Below, in pieces: positions 59,633 through 64,000 of a DNA stretch of 64,000 bases (position 1 is the first letter of the stretch; each line of letters opens with the position of its first letter). The DNA is taken from the NCBI GenBank assembly GCA_902801515.1, contig CADCII010000010.1:1-64000 (forward strand). The letters are read 5' to 3'. Made by a program: the position numbers and the translations under genes. The notes under the pieces were generated by a model. The model saw only the letters and a program-made list of their open reading frames with translations. It was not told the DNA's origin and made no database searches. This DNA comes from an uncultured Lachnospiraceae bacterium (GTDB lineage: Bacteria > Bacillota > Clostridia > Lachnospirales > Lachnospiraceae).

Positions 59633-62600
59633 TCAGTCCGCCAGCAGGCCGATCTGCCTGTCTTCACCCGGACCATCCTTCGTAATCCTCACACAATTCA
59701 ACTTCACCCCATTCTGTCCGAAATGAAGCCTGAAGATATTACTCTTTGTAGTAACTTTGAACCGCACCCGCTTTACAGCGCTCTTTCCCTGTGTCCCGCT
59801 CCATACCATCGTTGCCAGCGGTATGGAAGTAAAGAAGAAGGATACCGGAACCTGGGCAAGTGCTCCGGCGCTGCACGTCCCTTCAAATGAAAACGTGTAG
59901 TAGGCACCGCGTTCCATGGAGAAGCCAATCAGCACGTCTTCGCCTCTCTCACAGGACAGACCTGACAGATCATATGCCAGTCCGTCAGACGGAACCTCAG
60001 TAAATTCGACCTGGGCTACGGCGTCCAGTCTCTCTCCTTCCGGAGCATTCTCCACTTCGACAGTAGTACCCTGTCCCATTAGGCGGGCCATCGCCTCACT
60101 CTTCATGGCAAAACGGCAGATATTGGCCGCACATCTCTGAAGCTCAGCCCTTGTCAGACGGTTTTCTTCCAGGGCATCCAGCGTCGTCCCTCTGAAACGG
60201 GGATCTCTTGCGACGCCGCGCTTTTTCGCTGTCTTTTCATCGAGGATCTGATCCCTGATATCCTCACATTCATCCAGCCAGACTCCGTCTCTGCTTCCAT
60301 CCGGAACCACCATATATATGTCATTCTGGGCGCGGACCATAGAGCTGAAGTTATATACATGCCCGCTCATCAGGTCATCCAGCAGTCCGTCCTCATCTAC
60401 AGCTGAAGGCTGCTCCTGATCCTCAGGTTCCGTCCCGTCCAGTCTGGCGTCGATCACATCCTTCGGACTGAAGCTGGCCCACCAGTCAGTCATGACGATT
60501 CCGTCAAATCCCCACTCTTCCCTGAGGATCGTAGTTGTCAGGTCATACAGAGAGGACGTATGGATTCCGTTCAGAAGTCCGTATGATGTCATGATGGCAT
60601 CCGCCTGTCCTTCCCTGACGGCAATTTCAAATCCGCGAAGATAGATCTCCCGAAGCGCCCGCTCCGATACAATACTGTCCAGACTGTGCCGGCCGCTCTC
60701 CCTGTTGTTGGCAGCGAAATGTTTCAGCACGCCGGTGACCCCGTGTTCCTGAAGCCCCTCCAGCTGTGCGCATGCAATGCGGCCTGTCAGGTAAGGATCT
60801 TCCGAGAAATATTCAAAATTGCGTCCGTTCAGAGGATGCCTGTGGATATTGATCCCGGGTCCAAGCAGACAGTCAACACGGTTCTTGACCATCTCCAGGC
60901 CAAGAAATGAGAACAGCTGCCGGTTCAGTTCGGTGTCAAATGTGCATGCCAGGAGTGTCCCGCAGGGAAGGGAAAACGCATGATCCCCACAGTCAAGCCG
61001 CATGCCGCTGGGCCCGTCATCGCAGCACAGCACCGGGATTCCCCTGTCGCGAAGGTCTTTACTGACGCCTCCGAAAGCCGCGGCTGTTCCCGGCGTGACG
61101 AGAGGACTTCCCATCCCTTCACCGCGAACGATCCGGGACAGTTCCGTATCCGTCAGCTGCGCAATGAACTCCTCCATGGAGCAGCGTTTCTCCACCACAT
61201 CCTGCAGTTTCAGATCAGAGACTGCATATGGTGTTTCAAACGGAAGATTCTCATACCGTCTCTTCCCGTTATCGATCGACCGGATTGGAGCTTCCTCAAA
61301 TCCGACACGAAGTACAGGATCCGTCAGCGGTTCCCTGCCATGTCCGGCTGCTTCGGTATCTCTGTTCTCCCCTCTCTCGGAAGCAAGGTCCTGGGCCACA
61401 GCCGCAGCGATGTCTTCCGCGTCAGGCCTTTCAATATAGGAAGCGACATCCGGACCGTCATCCGGTCCGCAGTTCATCACCATTCTCCTGAAAGCCGTAA
61501 CCGGTGCGCAGGCTTCCTCCTCCTGCTCGATCGGCCAGTTGCCTGAGATGGTAAATGCGCCGTTCTCAGGAGTGACACAGACCGCGTCTCTCACATTTTC
61601 CCCGACATACAGATCATAGCGGCCCGGTTCCAGAACCCAGCAGGACGGATCTCCTGTTGCGCCGGTATCATCATAGGATGCAAACCGCCTCACAGGAATA
61701 CGGAAGGAAACGGTCTGCGCCTCGGAAGGCTGGAGAAGATCTGTCTTGCAGAAGTCCACCAGGACACGTGCCGGTTTCCCCAGTTCTCCCTGCGGGCATC
61801 TCGCATAGACCTGCACCACAGCTCTGCCGGCGAAGCTGCCGGTGTTGGTGACTTCTGTCTCCAGATCGATCGTCAGGCGGCTTCCCACTTCAGGCTCTTC
61901 GGTCTCAACCTTCCTGGTACTGATATCGAATGTAGTATAGGTCAGTCCGTATCCGAATGGATACAGAACCCTGTCCCTGGCGACGGATTCAAAATAGCGG
62001 TAACCGACATATATGTCCTCTTCATAGACATCAGCCGTACCGCTTCCGAAATTCTTCGAAGACGGATAATCACTCAGGCTTTTCGCGATCGTGTCTGTCA
62101 GATGACCGGAAGGCGATACGCGCCCTGTAAGAACATCCACCACTCCCAGGCCGCCGACCATGCCACCCTGCCAGACGTACAGGACTGCGTCCGGATCTGT
62201 CCGGGTGACAAATGACATGTCGATGATGTTGCCCACATTGAGCAGAACGATCATCCTGTCAAAGGAATCTCTCACCCTGCGGAGCATATCCATCTCCACA
62301 TCAGTAAGACGCCAGGAACCGGGCTCATCCAGATTATCTCTGTCCTCACCGGCGGTCCGCGCTATGATGCAGATGGCAGTGTCGCCGAACTCTGCAGCCA
62401 TCCGGACATCCTCATCTGTGAGAGGCATCTCGTCCTGTGACCAGGGTTCCTCCCCCCAGCCGGCGCCTTCCCTGGGCGGATTCTCATCGTTCCAGCGGTC
62501 ATATAGATGCTCGAGAGTCTCATTCAGGACGATTCCCGGCTCATCTTCCAGAGCTTCCCTGATCCCGGTTACTTTCGAGACATTCACCATACCGCCCGAA

Positions 62601-62782
62601 CCGGTCCCGCTCTTGTAATAAGTCAGCTGTCCCCTTCCGAACAAAGAGACTCTTGCACCCTCGGCAAGAGGCAGCACCGACTTCTCATTTCTCAGAAGAA
62701 CGATTCCCTCCGCAGCCGCCTGGCGCGCGCATCTGGTATAAGCATCCCAGTCAAGTGTGCACAATCGTATGTGATCATCCAT
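59633..62782 (-). CDS. Glycoside hydrolase family 3 with reversed domain order
   Basis: This 1049-residue, apparently cytoplasmic enzyme (no signal) hydrolyses beta-glycosides. The (alpha/beta)6 domain comes first (EGIVLLRNEKSVLPL at about 25-40, RDRVLYPFGYGLTYT). A fibronectin-III-like domain follows (about 310-395). The TIM barrel comes last (about 540-900) with the nucleophile D766 in GIVMTDWWAS and the substrate motif KHFAANNRESGR. Canonical GH3 has the barrel first; the reversed order is known from some rumen and gut clostridial beta-glucosidases. A further C-terminal domain (about 915-1049) is beta-rich. First in the operon; the GGAG is 14 nt from ATG 62782, rather far. Confidence 0.93.
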   Translation of the reverse strand: MDDHIRLCTLDWDAYTRCARQAAAEGIVLLRNEKSVLPLAEGARVSLFGRGQLTYYKSGTGSGGMVNVSKVTGIREALEDEPGIVLNETLEHLYDRWNDENPPREGAGWGEEPWSQDEMPLTDEDVRMAAEFGDTAICIIARTAGEDRDNLDEPGSWRLTDVEMDMLRRVRDSFDRMIVLLNVGNIIDMSFVTRTDPDAVLYVWQGGMVGGLGVVDVLTGRVSPSGHLTDTIAKSLSDYPSSKNFGSGTADVYEEDIYVGYRYFESVARDRVLYPFGYGLTYTTFDISTRKVETEEPEVGSRLTIDLETEVTNTGSFAGRAVVQVYARCPQGELGKPARVLVDFCKTDLLQPSEAQTVSFRIPVRRFASYDDTGATGDPSCWVLEPGRYDLYVGENVRDAVCVTPENGAFTISGNWPIEQEEEACAPVTAFRRMVMNCGPDDGPDVASYIERPDAEDIAAAVAQDLASERGENRDTEAAGHGREPLTDPVLRVGFEEAPIRSIDNGKRRYENLPFETPYAVSDLKLQDVVEKRCSMEEFIAQLTDTELSRIVRGEGMGSPLVTPGTAAAFGGVSKDLRDRGIPVLCCDDGPSGMRLDCGDHAFSLPCGTLLACTFDTELNRQLFSFLGLEMVKNRVDCLLGPGINIHRHPLNGRNFEYFSEDPYLTGRIACAQLEGLQEHGVTGVLKHFAANNRESGRHSLDSIVSERALREIYLRGFEIAVREGQADAIMTSYGLLNGIHTSSLYDLTTTILREEWGFDGIVMTDWWASFSPKDVIDARLDGTEPEDQEQPSAVDEDGLLDDLMSGHVYNFSSMVRAQNDIYMVVPDGSRDGVWLDECEDIRDQILDEKTAKKRGVARDPRFRGTTLDALEENRLTRAELQRCAANICRFAMKSEAMARLMGQGTTVEVENAPEGERLDAVAQVEFTEVPSDGLAYDLSGLSCERGEDVLIGFSMERGAYYTFSFEGTCSAGALAQVPVSFFFTSIPLATMVWSGTQGKSAVKRVRFKVTTKSNIFRLHFGQNGVKLNCVRITKDGPGEDRQIGLLAD

Positions 62783-62874
62783 TTTCTGATTTAATTCTCC
62801 TTTATCAAAAGTTGATTACGCGCGCCAACACCATTCCTTCCACCGCAGGCAAGCATATCGCGCTGTAATCACAT

Positions 62875-62912
62875 AAAAAGGTCGTCTGTGGCATATACTA
62901 CCACAGACAACC
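62875..62912 (-). terminator. Terminator of the rubredoxin gene
   Basis: 12-bp stem GGTCGTCTGTGG / CCACAGACAACC (62880-62891 with 62901-62912, one G-T pair) then TTTTT on the minus strand. Confidence 0.92.
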
Positions 62913-62952
62913 TCTCTATGACTATACTTTTTATGAGACAGGACAGTTACGG

Positions 62953-63111
62953 TCAGTCTGCGTCGCTGAACTCGTCCTTGCCTGCTCCGCACAGCGGGCA
63001 TACAAAATCATCCGGAAGATCTTCCCACTTGGTTCCCGGAGCGATACCGCCATCCGGATATCCTTCCTCTTCGTTGTATTCCCATCCGCAAAGATCACAA
63101 ACCTTCGTCAT
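62953..63111 (-). CDS. Rubredoxin
   Basis: This 52-residue one-iron electron carrier has both Cys pairs (VCDLCGW and [13 protein letters not shown]) and the usual aromatic core. I chose ATG 63111, preceded by GGAGGATTAAGGAA; the longer frame from 63144 adds a non-homologous extension. It follows the flavodiiron-type fusion gene and probably supplies electrons to it or to another peroxide- or O2-reducing enzyme. Confidence 0.97.
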   Translation of the reverse strand: MTKVCDLCGWEYNEEEGYPDGGIAPGTKWEDLPDDFVCPLCGAGKDEFSDAD

Positions 63112-63187
63112 TTCCTTAATCCTCCTTGCAACATAGATCAACAATTGTCTTCTCAGTTGAGCTGCGCTCTACTGAGTGATATCTGCA

Positions 63188-63209
63188 CGGCGCGGCGATA
63201 TCCGCGCCG
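63188..63209 (-). terminator. GC-rich hairpin between the fusion gene and rubredoxin
   Basis: Perfect 8-bp stem CGGCGCGG / CCGCGCCG (63188-63195 with 63202-63209), no T run. It may attenuate read-through or stabilise the upstream transcript. Confidence 0.5.
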
Positions 63210-63228
63210 CAGCATTCATGATTATCGG

Positions 63229-64000
63229 TTACTGTAACTTCTCAAAATCACTTGCCGGGTGCTTGCACAGCGGGCAGATAAAGTCTGCCGGAAGTTCTTC
63301 CCCTTCATACACATATCCGCAGATCTTGCAGACCCAGCCGGCCTTCTTCTCTTCTACCGGCTGCGGCTTCGGCTTGATATGAGCGAAATAGTATGCATAG
63401 GTGACACTCTCTTCGTCACTGAGCACTCTGCATTCAGTAACCTCAGCAATGAACAGTGTGTGGGTCTCGAACTCTTTTTCTTCGACAACCTTGCCGCTGA
63501 TCAGTGCGTTGGTGCCCTTTGTCAGGAAATACAGTCCGTTGGCTGAACGCTCTGCGTCTTCGTACCCGGCGAACTTATCCGTATCCCTTCCGCTCTGGAA
63601 ACCAAAGTGCTTAAAGGAATCAAATGTAACGTCCTGAGACAGGATCGAAACATTGAAGACACCCGTCTTCTTGATCATATCATGTGTGAAATTAGCCTTG
63701 TTGACGGCAATCGTAATACGGTTAGGCTCAGATGTGACCTGGGACGCTGTATTGATGATGCAGCCATTGTCCTTATCACCGTCTTTCGCGGTCAGTACAA
63801 ACAGGCCATAGCTGAGTTTGAACATAGCCTTGGTGTCCATGACCGGAGCCGCCGTTTCCGCAGCAGTGTCTGCCTTCGGTGCAGGGGCAACCGGAGTAAC
63901 CTCTGTCTTCTTCGGGATCGTGGCATCCAGTGCATCAGCGATCGCATCGATGTCGGCAAGCTGATCTTCCTTCAGCGCAGACTTGATGGTAAGGCTCTCA
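63229..64000 (-). CDS. Flavodiiron-type fusion: linker, flavin reductase domain, rubredoxin domain (5' end outside window)
   Basis: The frame stays open from 63229 past the window edge, so an apparent start at 63840 is internal. Visible in order: about 30 residues that fit the end of a flavodoxin domain (ESLTIKSALKEDQLADIDAI), an Ala/Pro/Thr linker, a flavin reductase domain (SYGLFVLTAKDG, NTASQVTSEPNRI), then a C-terminal rubredoxin (WVCKICGYVYEGEELPADF, ICPLC). In Clostridia this tail belongs to multidomain A-type flavodiiron proteins that reduce O2 or NO, with rubredoxin and flavin reductase fused so that NAD(P)H can drive the reaction. The diiron part is inferred, as it lies beyond the edge. 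Confidence 0.85.
   Translation of the reverse strand, partial: ESLTIKSALKEDQLADIDAIADALDATIPKKTEVTPVAPAPKADTAAETAAPVMDTKAMFKLSYGLFVLTAKDGDKDNGCIINTASQVTSEPNRITIAVNKANFTHDMIKKTGVFNVSILSQDVTFDSFKHFGFQSGRDTDKFAGYEDAERSANGLYFLTKGTNALISGKVVEEKEFETHTLFIAEVTECRVLSDEESVTYAYYFAHIKPKPQPVEEKKAGWVCKICGYVYEGEELPADFICPLCKHPASDFEKLQ

Noticed and set aside
63145-63228. Independent promoter for rubredoxin
   Set aside because: I found no convincing -35/-10 pair; only a GC-rich hairpin is present.

Overview
The window reads as chromosome of a strictly anaerobic, moderate-GC Clostridia member, most likely Lachnospiraceae (gut or rumen type). The evidence is pyruvate:ferredoxin oxidoreductase, pyruvate phosphate dikinase, HemZ, an M16C peptidase, single-chain GlyQS, rubredoxin with a flavodiiron-type fusion, AGGAGG ribosome-binding sites, and secreted proteins with SH3 and lysin-type C-termini. 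Nearly every gene is on the minus strand; only the M13 peptidase, one membrane-anchored protein and one gene remnant are on the plus strand. No prophage, transposase, CRISPR array or rRNA was seen. One tRNA-Arg(ACG) is present.

Region by region. 1-7.3 kb is an accessory, surface-oriented segment: an SH3 cell-wall protein cut by the window edge; a ricin-lectin protein with about 21 tandem threonine/serine/lysine-rich repeats and a lysin-like tail; a secreted M13 metallopeptidase; then a deletion scar in which a LytS-type histidine kinase is truncated and fused in frame to the end of an ABC permease, beside a SnoaL-like remnant. 7.3-9.2 kb is rpsB-tsf. 9.3-15.1 kb is a MacAB-like ABC exporter operon with two adaptor proteins. 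15.3-16.4 kb is a membrane-anchored protein of unknown role. 16.5-23.6 kb is the conserved apt-rel-MBL-hemZ-aspS cluster. 23.8-26.4 kb has a CLC anion transporter and a voltage-gated K+ channel whose C-terminus looks like a metal-free cyclase-family domain, separated by palindromic tandem repeats.

26.9-33.9 kb is a catabolic block: ROK regulator, zinc alcohol dehydrogenase, SDR reductase and a ribose-type (CUT2) ABC importer. It is probably for a polyol or rare sugar that is imported and interconverted by the two dehydrogenases. Palindromes and a cre-like site lie in its gaps. Next is an HPr paralogue without the active-site histidine but with the regulatory serine, which resembles Crh in logic. 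34.5-45.1 kb is the conserved DUF1461-M16C-era-recO-(lipoprotein)-glyQS cluster plus ppdK. 45.3-46.9 kb is an acidic secreted protein of unknown function. 47.2-57.0 kb is nifJ, then carA-carB-ABC-F. 57.2-62.8 kb is a GH3 glycosidase with reversed domain order followed by a HAD phosphatase, an RNA methyltransferase-like protein and an acetyltransferase. 63-64 kb is rubredoxin and the 3' part of a flavodiiron/flavin-reductase/rubredoxin fusion for O2 or peroxide defence.

The most interesting points are the promoter block shared by the M13 peptidase and the broken kinase gene, the channel-cyclase fusion, the His-less HPr next to a cre-like site, the chimeric kinase/permease scar, the degenerate ABC-F motifs, and the palindromic repeats placed just after stop codons at two distant loci. 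I did not find a complete, clearly novel multi-gene system. All homology statements rest on motif recognition by eye, not database searches.
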